Assembly: GCF_025989125.1 (NCBI RefSeq)
Contig: NZ_JAPDNR010000001.1
Coordinates: forward strand, 3,826,301 to 3,890,300
Reading direction: 5' to 3'
Origin: Chitinophaga nivalis
Lineage (GTDB): Bacteria; Bacteroidota; Bacteroidia; Chitinophagales; Chitinophagaceae
DNA: 64,000 nt
Positions 33,786 to 42,923 of the stretch are shown here, piece by piece. The notes beneath the pieces were generated by a model, which saw nothing but the letters and a program-made list of their open reading frames with translations, searched no databases and was not told where the DNA came from. How positions within the stretch are numbered: position 1 is the first letter of the stretch; every line of letters begins with the position of its first letter. A program made the translations under genes and the position numbers.

Positions 33786-34940
33786 TTACTCTATTTCAAA
33801 CACCGCCTGTATTTCCACAGATGAATTTACCGGCAGGGAAGCGGCACCTACGGTAGCTCTGGCGTGTTTGCCTTTATCGCCGAATACCGCTACCGTCAGG
33901 TCCGATGCTGCATTCATCAGTTTTGCATGGTCTTTAAACCCTGGTGCCGTATTGAAAAATCCGGTCAGCTGCACACATTGTTTCACGCGGCTCAGATCCC
34001 CGTCGCAGGCAGCTTGCAATACCGCCAGTACATTCAGCATGGTTTGCCGGGTAGCGGCGGTGGCATCTGCCACGCTGATCTCTTTTTCCACGATGCCGGG
34101 ATGGAGGATGCTGCCTTCCTTCAAAGCCACCTGGTTGATGTACACGAGGTTGCCGGCTCTGGTAAAAGGTTTGTAATTGCCCGCAGGAGCAGGTACCGGC
34201 GGCAGTACGATGCCGGCGCGGTTCATCCGGATGGCGATGCTGTCTGTTGTAGCTACCGGTGTGGATGTTTGAACGGTGCGGGGCACGGCGGCCAATGCGA
34301 TGGCTACTCTCGCCAGGGCAGCTCCCTGCAGGGTAGCCTGTTCCAGCTCACTGGCCGAAGGCCTTGCACTCCCCGGCATGCTGGCCAGAGAAGTGGCGCC
34401 AAAGACAGTATTGCCCTGGGCGATGTTTTTTTGGAGAGTAGCCGCACCCATGATACCGGTGGGTACGATCACCATGCCATGTACGGCCAGGGTATTCCAG
34501 AACGACAGGATGGCGGCCTCGCGGCCCGCGCCACTGCCGGCAGACATAAACACCGTAGCCGGAACACCTTCCAGCCGGTGATGGGTCCAATGATCTACCG
34601 TGCCGTCGAGAAACAGGCGCATGGCGGCGGTCATATTCCCGAAATGAACGGCCGAACCAAAGGCAATACCATCATATTGCGGAAGTTCGGCTACGTCGGC
34701 ATAAGGTACGCCGGGCGCCGCATTGGCGATGTTTTTATCAATGGCGGGTACTTGTTTCAACACCGCCGTAGCGCCTTGCTGGGTAATGCCGGCAGCTATC
34801 GCCTGCGCAAGTTTCCAGGTGCCACCGGAGGTGGTATGGAACAGCACCAGTATACGGGTAGGTTTTTTATGCAGATCAGGCCGGGCCTGGAGTGTATATA
34901 CACACAGGCAGATGCAAAGGCTTGCTATCAAAGATTTCAT
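33786..34940 (-). CDS. Exported WrbA-like flavodoxin fused to a RidA (YjgF) domain
   Basis: 384 aa. Signal peptide (about 1-19, LIASLCICLCVYTLQA). Residues 28-210 match WrbA-type NAD(P)H:quinone oxidoreductase: RILVLFHTTSGGTWKLAQAI (FMN phosphate loop), GSAVHFGNMTAAMRLFLDG, SAGSGAGREAAILSFWNTLA and HGMVIVPTG. Residues 250-384 are a RidA/YjgF domain (FTRAGNLVYINQVAL, ATRQTMLNVLAVLQAA, ARATVGAASLPVNSSVEI with the substrate-binding Arg). RidA deaminates reactive enamines; WrbA reduces quinones. The fusion and the export are both unusual. It is divergent from an AraC regulator. Confidence 0.85.
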   Translation of the reverse strand: MKSLIASLCICLCVYTLQARPDLHKKPTRILVLFHTTSGGTWKLAQAIAAGITQQGATAVLKQVPAIDKNIANAAPGVPYADVAELPQYDGIAFGSAVHFGNMTAAMRLFLDGTVDHWTHHRLEGVPATVFMSAGSGAGREAAILSFWNTLAVHGMVIVPTGIMGAATLQKNIAQGNTVFGATSLASMPGSARPSASELEQATLQGAALARVAIALAAVPRTVQTSTPVATTDSIAIRMNRAGIVLPPVPAPAGNYKPFTRAGNLVYINQVALKEGSILHPGIVEKEISVADATAATRQTMLNVLAVLQAACDGDLSRVKQCVQLTGFFNTAPGFKDHAKLMNAASDLTVAVFGDKGKHARATVGAASLPVNSSVEIQAVFEIE

Positions 34941-35002
34941 GTTACAGCGGAGGTTTTGTTTTCCTGGGCAAAGGTGATGGATCCTGTGTTGGGTTAAATA
35001 TC

Positions 35003-35010
35003 TAAATTTG
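35003..35010 (+). promoter_or_regulatory. Possible -7 promoter box of the AraC gene at 35039
   Basis: TAAATTTG fits the Bacteroidota TAnnTTTG box and lies 28 nt before the start codon. No clear -33 element at the usual distance. Confidence 0.3.
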
Positions 35011-35038
35011 CCATTTAATTATTCAAAACCGACAAAGC

Positions 35039-35818
35039 ATGGATCGGGCAAAATTTTGTCACCTGACAGTGGATGAAGTGGAGAAAGACGCTTATGTATG
35101 GCATGAAGCACAATGGAAGTTCGGGGAAGAATGGCACGCCCATCAGAAAGGACAGCTGATCTATGTGGAGCAGGGCTTCCAGTACCTGCATACGGAACAG
35201 AAAAAATACCTGCTGCCTACTCACCATTGTGCGTGGATTCCGCCCGGATTACCGCACCGAACCTCCTCGCCGGAAGCCGCCGTTTTTTTACGATGTACCT
35301 TCTTTAAAACAACACCTGGCCACGCTTTCTATGATGAGATCAACATCTTCCATACGCCAAGGGTATTACGGGAAATGATTTTACATACGGCCCGTTACTC
35401 CCGGCTGAAAGCGGAAGATCCGGTGGAAGCGGATTTCCTGCAGGCGATATTAAGCAGCCTGCCGGTGATGTGTCAGGCATCGGTGCCGCTGATGATACCG
35501 GTGCCGCAGGATCAGCGGCTGGTGCAGCTGGCCGATGAAATGGCCGGCAACCTGGACGAACCGTTTAACCTCCGGCAGCTGGCTGCTAAACATACTTTCT
35601 CTGCCAGAACACTGGAACGGCTCTTCAAAAAAGATATCGGCATGTCGCCGGTGTCCTATATCAAGTTACTGCGTATGATAAAGGCGGTGGAGCTGTTGTC
35701 GCGCCCCGAAGAAAATGTCAGTAGCGTAGCTTATAAAGTGGGCTACAACAGCATCCCTACTTTCAGCAATACCTTCAAACAGGTGATCGGATTGCGGCCG
35801 CAGGATATGTTCAAATGA
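35039..35818 (+). CDS. AraC-family regulator with N-terminal cupin sensor
   Basis: 259 aa. The N-terminal cupin-like domain (residues 15-90; EEWHAHQKGQLIYVEQG, HHCAWIPPGLPHR) could bind a small ligand or metal. Residues 165-259 carry two HTH units (FNLRQLAAKHTFSARTLERL and ENVSSVAYKVGYNSIPTFS), ending in the AraC signature KQVIGLRPQDM. It is divergent from the WrbA-RidA gene with a 98-nt shared promoter region, so that gene is its most likely target. Confidence 0.9.
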   Translation: MDRAKFCHLTVDEVEKDAYVWHEAQWKFGEEWHAHQKGQLIYVEQGFQYLHTEQKKYLLPTHHCAWIPPGLPHRTSSPEAAVFLRCTFFKTTPGHAFYDEINIFHTPRVLREMILHTARYSRLKAEDPVEADFLQAILSSLPVMCQASVPLMIPVPQDQRLVQLADEMAGNLDEPFNLRQLAAKHTFSARTLERLFKKDIGMSPVSYIKLLRMIKAVELLSRPEENVSSVAYKVGYNSIPTFSNTFKQVIGLRPQDMFK

Positions 35819-35935
35819 TTTTTTAATGGCTTGTATACCCGGTAGACTGGTGCCGGGAAAAGGAGCCCCGCGTGTATATCCACTGTTTTTGACAGTGCGT
35901 ATACACGCGGTTGTTTTTATTTTACCGGCCAGGTA

Positions 35936-36337
35936 TCAGGCAGCCATCCGGCGGGTGGCCGGCCGTAAAGCCCAGGAAGCTACTGTGATAGCGGCAAACA
36001 CCAGCGGTGCTATCACGGCGGCGATACCATCCCCTGCGGCAACATGAGAAAAAGCGGCGCCGGTAAAAGTGAAGAAAGCGCCTGCATAAGCCCATTCCTT
36101 GAGGCGGAGCATACGGGGTGCTGCCACCACAATAGCAGCCGGCAGTTTCCAGGCGCCTATAATAATGGCCATATAAGCCGGATATCCGAGGTGTTGCATA
36201 ACTGCGGGCACATACCCCTTGTTGACGAGATTAAAGTCCCAGAACGCGCCTAATGTCAGTTCAAAGGTTAATATAGCGGTGGTGATCCAATAGGCGATAA
36301 TACGGGTACGGGTGGCGGCAGTGATGTTATTGCGCAT
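35936..36337 (-). CDS. DoxX-like membrane protein
   Basis: 133 aa, four transmembrane segments. TTAILTFELTLGAFWDF, VMQHLGYPAYMAIIIGAWKL and a positively charged C-terminus (RPATRRMAA) match the DoxX-like family (PF13564 type), which includes putative quinone-linked oxidoreductase subunits. It lies 85 nt downstream of the methyltransferase gene on the same strand and is probably co-transcribed with it. Confidence 0.83.
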   Translation of the reverse strand: MRNNITAATRTRIIAYWITTAILTFELTLGAFWDFNLVNKGYVPAVMQHLGYPAYMAIIIGAWKLPAAIVVAAPRMLRLKEWAYAGAFFTFTGAAFSHVAAGDGIAAVIAPLVFAAITVASWALRPATRRMAA

Positions 36338-36422
36338 AATGATGATAAGTGTGGTGTAATAATTTGTTTACACCTACATAAGTACTCAGCGAAACAAAAC
36401 TGGACATCCACCCGGAAAAAAA

Positions 36423-37169
36423 TTATTTCGTAGCCCGGAAACCAATAATAGGTGGGTGTTGCAGGAAATGATCCCAGAATGCCGCTTTCTGTGGCGGCAT
36501 ACCAGCGGTATCCCCATAAGGACCCACCCACGAGAAGGTGCGGAAACCGGCCGTTTTAAATGCCGCTGCATAGGTTTCCGGCGTCAGATAGGGAATGTCC
36601 AGTACAAAGGAACTGCCGTCCGGATTGTTAAATACATACTGCAGATAATCTTCGTCTTTTAGCGGGAGGTGCATGGTTTTGATGAGACCATATTTCTCAT
36701 AGTTTTCATCACCAGGCGCCAGGCGGTGCATGGGATTATCGTTCATGCCTACAAAAGTACCGCCGGGTTTAAGATTGATATAAACAGCGGCTAAAAAACC
36801 AGCCAGCTCTTTGGCCGTCCGGGCATAGTTGAGCAGATAAATGGCGGTGGCCAGGTCAAAGTCGCCCTGTTTACCAAGGGCCGTCATTTCTTTCAACAGG
36901 TACCTGCATCCCAGCGGTTGTTGTTTTTCCGCTTCTTCTGCGAGGTGTATCATATTGGCTGCCATATCCGTACCCAGTACATCGGCAGCGCCCCATGTTT
37001 TTAACCGTCGCGTATAGGCGCCTTCGCCGCAGGCCAGGTCCAGTACCTGCAGCCCGGTGACGTCGCCGCATAACTGCCGGATGGTATACACTTCAATGAT
37101 TTCCCGGAAAGGCAATTCGCGGGACTCCCGGTACTCCTGATAAACGTCGTCGAATGAAGTTGTTTCCAT
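36423..37169 (-). CDS. Class I SAM-dependent methyltransferase
   Basis: 248 aa. The SAM-binding motif I is clear (VLDLACGEGAYTRRL), followed by LGTDMAANMIHLAEEA (acidic loop) and FDLATAIYLLNYA (motif post II), and KPGGTFVGMND. The fold is that of small-molecule methyltransferases; the acceptor is unknown. It is the first gene of a short operon with the DoxX-like gene and is divergent from the AraC regulator at 37371, a typical regulator/target arrangement. Confidence 0.88.
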   Translation of the reverse strand: METTSFDDVYQEYRESRELPFREIIEVYTIRQLCGDVTGLQVLDLACGEGAYTRRLKTWGAADVLGTDMAANMIHLAEEAEKQQPLGCRYLLKEMTALGKQGDFDLATAIYLLNYARTAKELAGFLAAVYINLKPGGTFVGMNDNPMHRLAPGDENYEKYGLIKTMHLPLKDEDYLQYVFNNPDGSSFVLDIPYLTPETYAAAFKTAGFRTFSWVGPYGDTAGMPPQKAAFWDHFLQHPPIIGFRATK

Positions 37170-37337
37170 GATGGTAGATTGAGGAGGTGAATAAAATAAA
37201 CAGGTAAGCAGCGGCTTCCTGTATGACAGTAAATGGAATCAACAGGTTTCCCTGTTATCGGATGATGAGGGTCGCACCTACTAAAGTTACATCATTGCGC
37301 CGGTTTATTCATGGGCATACAGCCCGCCACATTCCTG

Positions 37338-37345
37338 TATATTTG
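37338..37345 (+). promoter_or_regulatory. Possible -7 promoter box of the AraC gene at 37371
   Basis: TATATTTG fits TAnnTTTG and lies 25 nt before ATG 37371, supporting that start over the upstream ATG at 37311. No convincing -33 box. Confidence 0.35.
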
Positions 37346-37370
37346 CCCGTGCCTTACAAACCGGCAAAGG

Positions 37371-38231
37371 ATGAGCAGAAACATATATGAGCCTTTTAAA
37401 GTAGTGACGATTACCGGTACCACCATCCCCTGGAAAAAAGAACGCATCACTTTTTTTGAACTGGTATGGGTAGCGGAAGGGAAGGGCGCCCTGCAGATAA
37501 ATGAGCAGGTCATCCCGTTTGGGAAAGGCGCCCTGTTTTTATTGTTGCCGGATGAAACAGGACAGATCACCCTGGAGGAAGCATCTTGCCTGCATTTCAT
37601 ACAGTTTCAGAAAGTGTATTTTGAACGTACCGGCATACATGATTATGCCTTTAATTTTAAATCCTGGTTTCAGCAGCTGGCCTTCCTCTTTTACAGTGAA
37701 AACCGGTGGGAGCTGCCGGTACTGAAAGCTGCCAATGACCAGCTGGTGGTGGAAAACCTGTTAACGCTGATCATACAGGAACACCAGCGGAAGCTGGGTT
37801 ATTGTGACATCATTGTACAGAACACCTTATTTTCTATCCTGCATATCATCGCCCGGAATTTAAGTCAGCCCGCGGCTCCCGCGGCCGTTTCCCGCTATGC
37901 GGCTATTTTACCCTATCTGCAATATCATATCCATACGCCGGAACGGCTTACCATCCACCACCTGGCGGGCGTGTTTCATATCGCCCCCAGCTATTTCGGA
38001 GAGTTCTTTAAAAAACAATATGGGGTCAGTCTCAAACAATATATCCTGACCTACCGGTTGAAACTCGCGGATATCCGCATGCAACACACAGATCTTACCT
38101 TAAGTGAAATCGCTGCCGAGCTGGGATTTACAGACCTGGCACACTTCCGGAAAATTTTTGCCAGATACCGCGAAACATTGCCGGGCGCACATCGGCAGGC
38201 ACTAAAACAGGCAGTCCGTAAAAACCCCTGA
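37371..38231 (+). CDS. AraC-family transcriptional regulator
   Basis: 286 aa from the preferred ATG 37371 (MSRNIYEPFKVVTITG); the ATG at 37311 would overlap the promoter box. An N-terminal cupin-like sensor domain (FFELVWVAEGKGALQINEQ, FGKGALFLLLPDE) is followed by the double HTH (residues 185-280: LTIHHLAGVFHIAPSYFGEF and LTLSEIAAELGFTDLAHFRK). It is divergent from the methyltransferase/DoxX operon and upstream of the AhpD-like gene on the same strand, so it could regulate either. Confidence 0.9.
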   Translation: MSRNIYEPFKVVTITGTTIPWKKERITFFELVWVAEGKGALQINEQVIPFGKGALFLLLPDETGQITLEEASCLHFIQFQKVYFERTGIHDYAFNFKSWFQQLAFLFYSENRWELPVLKAANDQLVVENLLTLIIQEHQRKLGYCDIIVQNTLFSILHIIARNLSQPAAPAAVSRYAAILPYLQYHIHTPERLTIHHLAGVFHIAPSYFGEFFKKQYGVSLKQYILTYRLKLADIRMQHTDLTLSEIAAELGFTDLAHFRKIFARYRETLPGAHRQALKQAVRKNP

Positions 38232-38282
38232 TTGTACCTTTTAAACCCCGTTTATTACTCCTGCTGATCAATGGGCTGGTGA

Positions 38283-38290
38283 TACCTTTG
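38283..38290 (+). promoter_or_regulatory. Possible -7 promoter box of the AhpD-like gene
   Basis: TACCTTTG fits TAnnTTTG and lies 48 nt before ATG 38339. It would give the gene its own promoter separate from the upstream AraC gene. Confidence 0.3.
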
Positions 38291-38338
38291 TGCCATCATT
38301 ATAACGATGGTGCTGTGTAAAATTAAATTTATCGGACA

Positions 38339-38752
38339 ATGGATTATCAGGAGATAGCAAAAGAATCGGTAGGATACCTGTACAAGGCTCACCGGAGTAT
38401 TCGTACAACTGGTTTGGAGGTGCAATTGATTGCGCTGGCAGAATTACGAACTTCTCAGCTCAATGGCTGCGCCTATTGTTGCGCGTATCACGCCAATGAA
38501 TTACGGGAGATGGGCCTGGCCGTTGCGCTGATTGATCAGTTGCCTGGCTGGCGGTTGGCAACCGGCTTCGATCTCCGGCAACAGCTGGTGCTGGAATGGA
38601 CCGAGGTGGTGACTACGCGGCCCGCGGATTTTAAAAGTTATTACCCGCTCCTGCTGGAACACTTTACCGAAAAGGAGCTGGCAGAACTGACCACCTCCAT
38701 ATCGCTGATGAATGCATTGAACCGCCTGCGCATGACATTGGGGAATCATTGA
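38339..38752 (+). CDS. Carboxymuconolactone decarboxylase / AhpD-like protein
   Basis: 137 aa. The all-helical family signature is present: a CxxC pair followed by His (NGCAYCCAYHANELREMG), which in AhpD is the redox-active thiol site for peroxide or lipoyl substrates. The later LVLEWTEVVTT is also typical. It is slightly short but complete. Likely role is alkylhydroperoxidase-type detoxification or thiol redox. It is followed by a perfect terminator. Confidence 0.88.
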   Translation: MDYQEIAKESVGYLYKAHRSIRTTGLEVQLIALAELRTSQLNGCAYCCAYHANELREMGLAVALIDQLPGWRLATGFDLRQQLVLEWTEVVTTRPADFKSYYPLLLEHFTEKELAELTTSISLMNALNRLRMTLGNH

Positions 38753-38761
38753 GGAGATGCC

Positions 38762-38799
38762 ATAAAAAAACCGGTTGTGATCACAACCGGTTTTTTTAT
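38762..38799. terminator. Perfect palindromic bidirectional terminator
   Basis: A fully symmetrical 38-nt sequence: ATAAAAAAACCGGTTGTGA followed by its exact complement. A- and T-runs flank the GC stem on both sides, so it serves the convergent genes ending at 38752 and 38817. Confidence 0.85.
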
Positions 38800-38816
38800 G
38801 TGATGCGGATAGCAGC

Positions 38817-39512
38817 TTATTTGTGGGTGTTGAACAGATAACCTACGCTCACACCAAAATAACGGTTCTTTTCCGTTTCATGTTTATACGGGCTGGTATT
38901 CGTTAATCCCAGGCTGTAGTTAACACTGAACAGTAATCCCATATTCAGCTCATAGCCTACGGTGAAGTTAGCGCCCGCGTCGAAAGGTTTTACGTTTAAT
39001 TCGTTGACAGCAGACTCCTCTGAGTTTTTGAACTTGAATTTGGTATCCAGGCTACGGCCACTGATATCGGAACTGGTTTTCATTTTTCCGCTCAGGCCAT
39101 AAGCCAGATAGGGGCCTAAGCCTCCGAAGATTTTACCGGCTCCCAGCTGGTGTTTATACAGGAAGTTGATGGGTAACTCCAGGTATTGCAGGCGACTGGT
39201 AACGGTACCTTTGTCCAGGATACCATCTGCAGGACTAGGAATCACATAATCTACCTTACTGCCTTTGGAGCTGTAGAAAAGGCCGGGTTGCAGGGAGAAG
39301 TTTTCGGAAATAGCGAAATCCACGATAACGCCTGCATGAAATGCGGGAATGGTTTTAGTACTGGCTTTTTGGGATGCAATACCGTCGTGGGCTTCCAGTT
39401 TAGAACTCATGCTGGCAGCGTTGAATCCTGCTTTTACACCAAAGGTTACTTGCGCGTAGGAATAGAGGCCACTGGAAAGGGCTAAGGCTAATAAATAAAT
39501 GTGCTTTTTCAT
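38817..39512 (-). CDS. PorT-like outer-membrane beta-barrel protein
   Basis: 231 aa with a signal peptide (MKKHIYLLALALSSGLYSYA). The mature part has alternating hydrophobic strands and the features of the Bacteroidota outer-membrane beta-barrel family (VTFGVKAGFNAASMSSK at the start, FSLQPGLFYSSKGSKVDY, LELPINFLYKHQLGAGKIF, final VSVGYLFNTHK). Members are small eight-strand barrels of unknown role, although PorT itself supports T9SS. Single gene. Confidence 0.85.
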   Translation of the reverse strand: MKKHIYLLALALSSGLYSYAQVTFGVKAGFNAASMSSKLEAHDGIASQKASTKTIPAFHAGVIVDFAISENFSLQPGLFYSSKGSKVDYVIPSPADGILDKGTVTSRLQYLELPINFLYKHQLGAGKIFGGLGPYLAYGLSGKMKTSSDISGRSLDTKFKFKNSEESAVNELNVKPFDAGANFTVGYELNMGLLFSVNYSLGLTNTSPYKHETEKNRYFGVSVGYLFNTHK

Positions 39513-39690
39513 TCTCGGAAATTAATGAGGGGCAAATATATTTATCGCCGGTAATACGCGCATTGTTTTTTCAGGAGTACTTATCAAGCCATCCGGAAAC
39601 CAGTTGATTCCTAATGAGGATTGTTGTGTGAAGGGATGCGGCAACTTATCTGTTCGCTGCCATCGTGTGTATACGTGGCAACACCAATAA

Positions 39691-40605
39691 TCAGGTAAGA
39701 TAATAGCGGTCACCGATGACCGTTTGTTTTGCCGGCAATGGCTGGTCATTTAATTCCAGTAAGGTATGTTCAATCATCTCACTCATGGTATCCAGGGCAA
39801 GGTCATTGGGGGCGGTGCCAAAAGGTTCTTCCAGTTCATCGGCGATTGCTTCCAGGGCTACGTAGGTATACGCGATGAAGGTGACCACTACCGGCATCAG
39901 CCAGCCCAGACTATCTACAAACCCCAATGGCAGCAGAAAACAATAAATGTACACCGTGCGATGCAACAATACATTGTAACTATAGGGGATCGGTGTACCG
40001 GCAATTCTTTCGCAACCTCCTACAATATCAGACAGCTTATTGAAGTTCTGATCAAAAGCAGCCTGCTGTATGGAATCTATATCCCCGGCTGCTTTGGCAG
40101 CTTGTACCCATTTACCCATCTCCCGCATCAGCACAATTGGTTTGTATTTCGCACCCGGTAATAAGGCGGCGGTAGCCGGTGGCAATAATCTTTCCATATC
40201 AGCAGTGGCATCGGTATGTCTGAGCTGATGTTTCAGGGCATAGGTAAAGGCAATCAGGTATTGGATAAAAGTACCAGGTGCTTTGGCCGTGTTGCCCAGG
40301 GTTAAGGCCTGCCGGGCGAGCGAGCGGGTATCATTGAGCAACGCGCCCCATAGTTTTCTGCCTTCCCAGAAGCGGTCGTAACTGGCATTGTTGCGAAAGC
40401 CCAGGAAAAGCGCCAGCGCAATACCGAACAACGTAAAGGGGACTGGACTCAGCTCCATGTGGTAACGCACCAACGTGTCTTTACTGTAGGTAATCAATAC
40501 GGCATAACCGAACAATAATAATAAACGTGGTAGCAGCTTGGGTAAGACAGATCCATTCCACACGAACAATAACTGAAACCAGTGTTTTTTTGTTTTGATA
40601 ATCAT
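39691..40605 (-). CDS. Bestrophin-family ion channel
   Basis: 304 aa, inner membrane. TM segments lie at about 18-40 and 50-70, with the family motif FRNNASYDRFWEGRKLWGAL after TM2 and further TMs near 210-250 (YIYCFLLPLGFVDSLGWL, VVTFIAYTYVALEAI). The C-terminal cytoplasmic EEPFGTAPNDLALDTM is also conserved in bacterial bestrophins. These form pentameric channels; bacterial members (YneE-like) often conduct cations. No partner gene. Confidence 0.9.
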   Translation of the reverse strand: MIIKTKKHWFQLLFVWNGSVLPKLLPRLLLLFGYAVLITYSKDTLVRYHMELSPVPFTLFGIALALFLGFRNNASYDRFWEGRKLWGALLNDTRSLARQALTLGNTAKAPGTFIQYLIAFTYALKHQLRHTDATADMERLLPPATAALLPGAKYKPIVLMREMGKWVQAAKAAGDIDSIQQAAFDQNFNKLSDIVGGCERIAGTPIPYSYNVLLHRTVYIYCFLLPLGFVDSLGWLMPVVVTFIAYTYVALEAIADELEEPFGTAPNDLALDTMSEMIEHTLLELNDQPLPAKQTVIGDRYYLT

Positions 40606-40887
40606 AGCCGGACTGTTTGACAGGATGATACCGTTATTGTAGTATAGCCGTTACCGTTATACGGGTTATCATCACTGATAGACATTGAATAAGATACAAA
40701 TACCTGCCAAAGGTAGGAATACCATTGGTTTCCCGGAAAAGTTTTCGGATAGATGCCTTTGTTGGTTATGGAGGAGGGGGAATGACGGGCAGGATCAGAT
40801 GGGAATGCGATAAGAAAGATGAAAAAATAAAGTTCAGATTATACCATAGCGGTTTCGTTTTACCTATCCCGTCAACCGGGGGGCAGA
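40606..40887. other. Intergenic region between divergent bestrophin and bicupin genes
   Basis: No gene was recognised. A 60-codon frame at 40725 has no support. The region should hold the bestrophin promoter; one candidate -7 box for the bicupin gene lies at its right end. Confidence 0.4.
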
Positions 40888-40895
40888 TAACTTTG
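40888..40895 (+). promoter_or_regulatory. Possible -7 promoter box of the bicupin gene
   Basis: TAACTTTG fits TAnnTTTG and lies 33 nt upstream of the start codon at 40929. A clear -33 partner was not found. Confidence 0.4.
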
Positions 40896-40928
40896 TTGCA
40901 TTGTTAGGAACCTTTAAAGTTATTTTTT

Positions 40929-42098
40929 ATGGACGTTTCAAGACGCGGATTTATGGCAGCATCCTCTGTGAGTGCCATGGGATTGCTGGCTGCTGCAACA
41001 GGTATCAATCTGATGGCAACGGATCAGGCAAAAGCCGCTGCTACAGGTAAGGGTAGCGCTGCTACCGCCGCCCCCGAACCATTGGAAGATTTTATTTATG
41101 ATATCGAACATGGTTCTCAGGGATGGGAAGGCGCTGGTGGTACCGCCAAAGAAGCTACCGTGGAAGAGTTTCCCGTATCGCAAAGTATTGCGGGAGTACT
41201 GATGATGCTGAAACCCGGCGCCTTCCGCGAACTGCACTGGCATTCCATTGCGGCAGAATGGGCGTATGTCCTGGAAGGGCGTGTACGTACCACCGTTATT
41301 TCCCCTGACGGTACTACTTCCACAGATATATTTGAGGTAGGCGACATCTGGTATTTCCCCAAAGGACATGGGCATTGCCTGGAATGTCTGGGCGATAAAT
41401 CCTGCAAATTTATACTGGGGTTTGACAGTGGTCACTTTTCAGAATTCGGTACTTTCAGCCTGACCGACTGGATGGGGCATCTGCCACCCGGACTGCTGGC
41501 GCGTGACCTGGCCACAGGAAATCTGTTATCTAAACTGCCTGCCAGGGAACTCTATATCGGCACCGGAAAAATCATCACGGACCCCATGCCAGCCAATATC
41601 GATCCGCATATTGCGGAAAGTTACAGCAGCCATAAATTCCGGATGGAAACAGATGGTATCCTGCAAACCTATACAGGCGGCTTCACCCGGCTGGTATCTT
41701 CGAAAGAGTTTCCTATCCAAAGTACATTGACCGCCTTGCGGATGGATATTAAGCCGGGTGCGATGCGGGAGTTGCACTGGCACCCGAATGCAGATGAATG
41801 GCAGTATGTGATCAGCGGTGAGGGCAACGTAGGCATTTTTGGCTCGCACGGCCGGGTAAAAACGATGAGCTATAGCCAGGGAAAGGTTGCTTTTATTAAA
41901 CAGGGATTCGGGCATTATATTGAGAATACCGGCAAGGAAACGCTGAAACTGGTGGTGCTGTTCAACAGTCCCTTCTATGAAGAGATCTCGCTCAGTACCT
42001 GGTTGAAGGCCAATCCGCCGCTGCTGGTAGCCGAGCATTTTGGCATTACAGCAGCGGAGGCAAAAGTGTTAATCAATGCCCCACATGGTATCTTCTGA
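40929..42098 (+). CDS. Tat-exported bicupin, oxalate-decarboxylase-like
   Basis: 389 aa with a twin-arginine signal (SRRGFMAASS, then a hydrophobic Ala-rich core to about residue 37). Two cupin domains each carry Mn-type ligands: HWHSIAAEW with GHGHCLE in the first, and HWHPNADEW with GFGHYIEN in the second. The lid loop that decides decarboxylase against oxidase activity reads HFSEFGTF (classic oxalate decarboxylase: SENS), keeping the Glu but changing the two following residues. It may be an oxalate decarboxylase or a related carboxylic-acid decarboxylase acting in the periplasm. It converges with an AraC gene. Confidence 0.87.
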   Translation: MDVSRRGFMAASSVSAMGLLAAATGINLMATDQAKAAATGKGSAATAAPEPLEDFIYDIEHGSQGWEGAGGTAKEATVEEFPVSQSIAGVLMMLKPGAFRELHWHSIAAEWAYVLEGRVRTTVISPDGTTSTDIFEVGDIWYFPKGHGHCLECLGDKSCKFILGFDSGHFSEFGTFSLTDWMGHLPPGLLARDLATGNLLSKLPARELYIGTGKIITDPMPANIDPHIAESYSSHKFRMETDGILQTYTGGFTRLVSSKEFPIQSTLTALRMDIKPGAMRELHWHPNADEWQYVISGEGNVGIFGSHGRVKTMSYSQGKVAFIKQGFGHYIENTGKETLKLVVLFNSPFYEEISLSTWLKANPPLLVAEHFGITAAEAKVLINAPHGIF

Positions 42099-42113
42099 TA
42101 CGAAAGGAGATGA

Positions 42114-42923
42114 TTATGCCTGGCTTTTATAGGCCAGGGGCCGGATACCTTTTTTCTTCAGGAATACCTTGTGCAGGTGGCTGGGGTCCGTGAAACCGCA
42201 GGCGTAGGCAATGTCGCTGATCGTGTTGCTGCTATGTTTTAGGAGATGACATACCTGCGCGATGCGGATATCTTCGAGGTATTGATGAATAGTTTGACCG
42301 GTATGCTGTTTGAAAAGCCGGTTGAGGTATACCGGATGGAAATCCAGGCGGGTAGCCAGATCTGAAAGGGTCCATTTTTGCGCAATATCGGATTGCAACA
42401 GGTCCCGGATTTTCCGGATCTGGGAAGGGAGCAGCTTTTTATCAGCAGCGGGTTGTCTGGACAAGGTGACGGCGCTTTCGATTAATAGCCCTTCCAGCAG
42501 CAACGGCGCCGCTTCACCGGGATGGCTGAACTCCTGGTATATCCGTGAAAACAGTTGGCTCACATCCGCTTGCCGGATGACTGTGAAATGATCAAATCTG
42601 ATATGATGGTCGCGTAGCCGCTCCAGCCAGTCGTCATTGAATTCAATGAACAGGCAGGAGCGGTATTGTTGCTGCATAATTGTTTGATGTTCCCGTTGTT
42701 TGGGATAGATGAGCAATTCCCCGGCAGCAATCAGCTGATTGTTCCGGGAGGTGACTTCCCGGAAAGTGCCTGCGAGTGTATAACACAGGTGTTCGCGCTG
42801 ATGGGCGTGTACCGGAGAAGAAGATAAAGGTGAATATTGCTGATGGGATAAACGGATACCGGATATATGAATGGTTTTCCGGGTAGTGCCATAGTATTCT
42901 CCTGATAGACGTAGTGCTGACAT
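42114..42923 (-). CDS. AraC-family transcriptional regulator
   Basis: 269 aa. The N-terminal cupin-like arm (SSPVHAHQREHLCYTLAG) is followed by a double HTH in residues 170-265 (WTLSDLATRLDFHPVYLNRL and TISDIAYACGFTDPSHLHKV), ending KKKGIRPLAYK. It converges on the bicupin gene with 15 nt between stops, so it probably does not share a promoter with it; a role in its control is possible but not shown. Confidence 0.9.
   Translation of the reverse strand: MSALRLSGEYYGTTRKTIHISGIRLSHQQYSPLSSSPVHAHQREHLCYTLAGTFREVTSRNNQLIAAGELLIYPKQREHQTIMQQQYRSCLFIEFNDDWLERLRDHHIRFDHFTVIRQADVSQLFSRIYQEFSHPGEAAPLLLEGLLIESAVTLSRQPAADKKLLPSQIRKIRDLLQSDIAQKWTLSDLATRLDFHPVYLNRLFKQHTGQTIHQYLEDIRIAQVCHLLKHSSNTISDIAYACGFTDPSHLHKVFLKKKGIRPLAYKSQA

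Noticed and set aside
33864..34997. Long plus-strand frame of 377 codons
   Set aside because: It lies antisense to the WrbA-RidA gene and shows shadow composition (Gly/Arg/His-rich, no domain). The opposite frame has clear motifs.
41526..42038. Minus-strand frame of 170 codons
   Set aside because: Antisense to the bicupin with its complete metal ligands.
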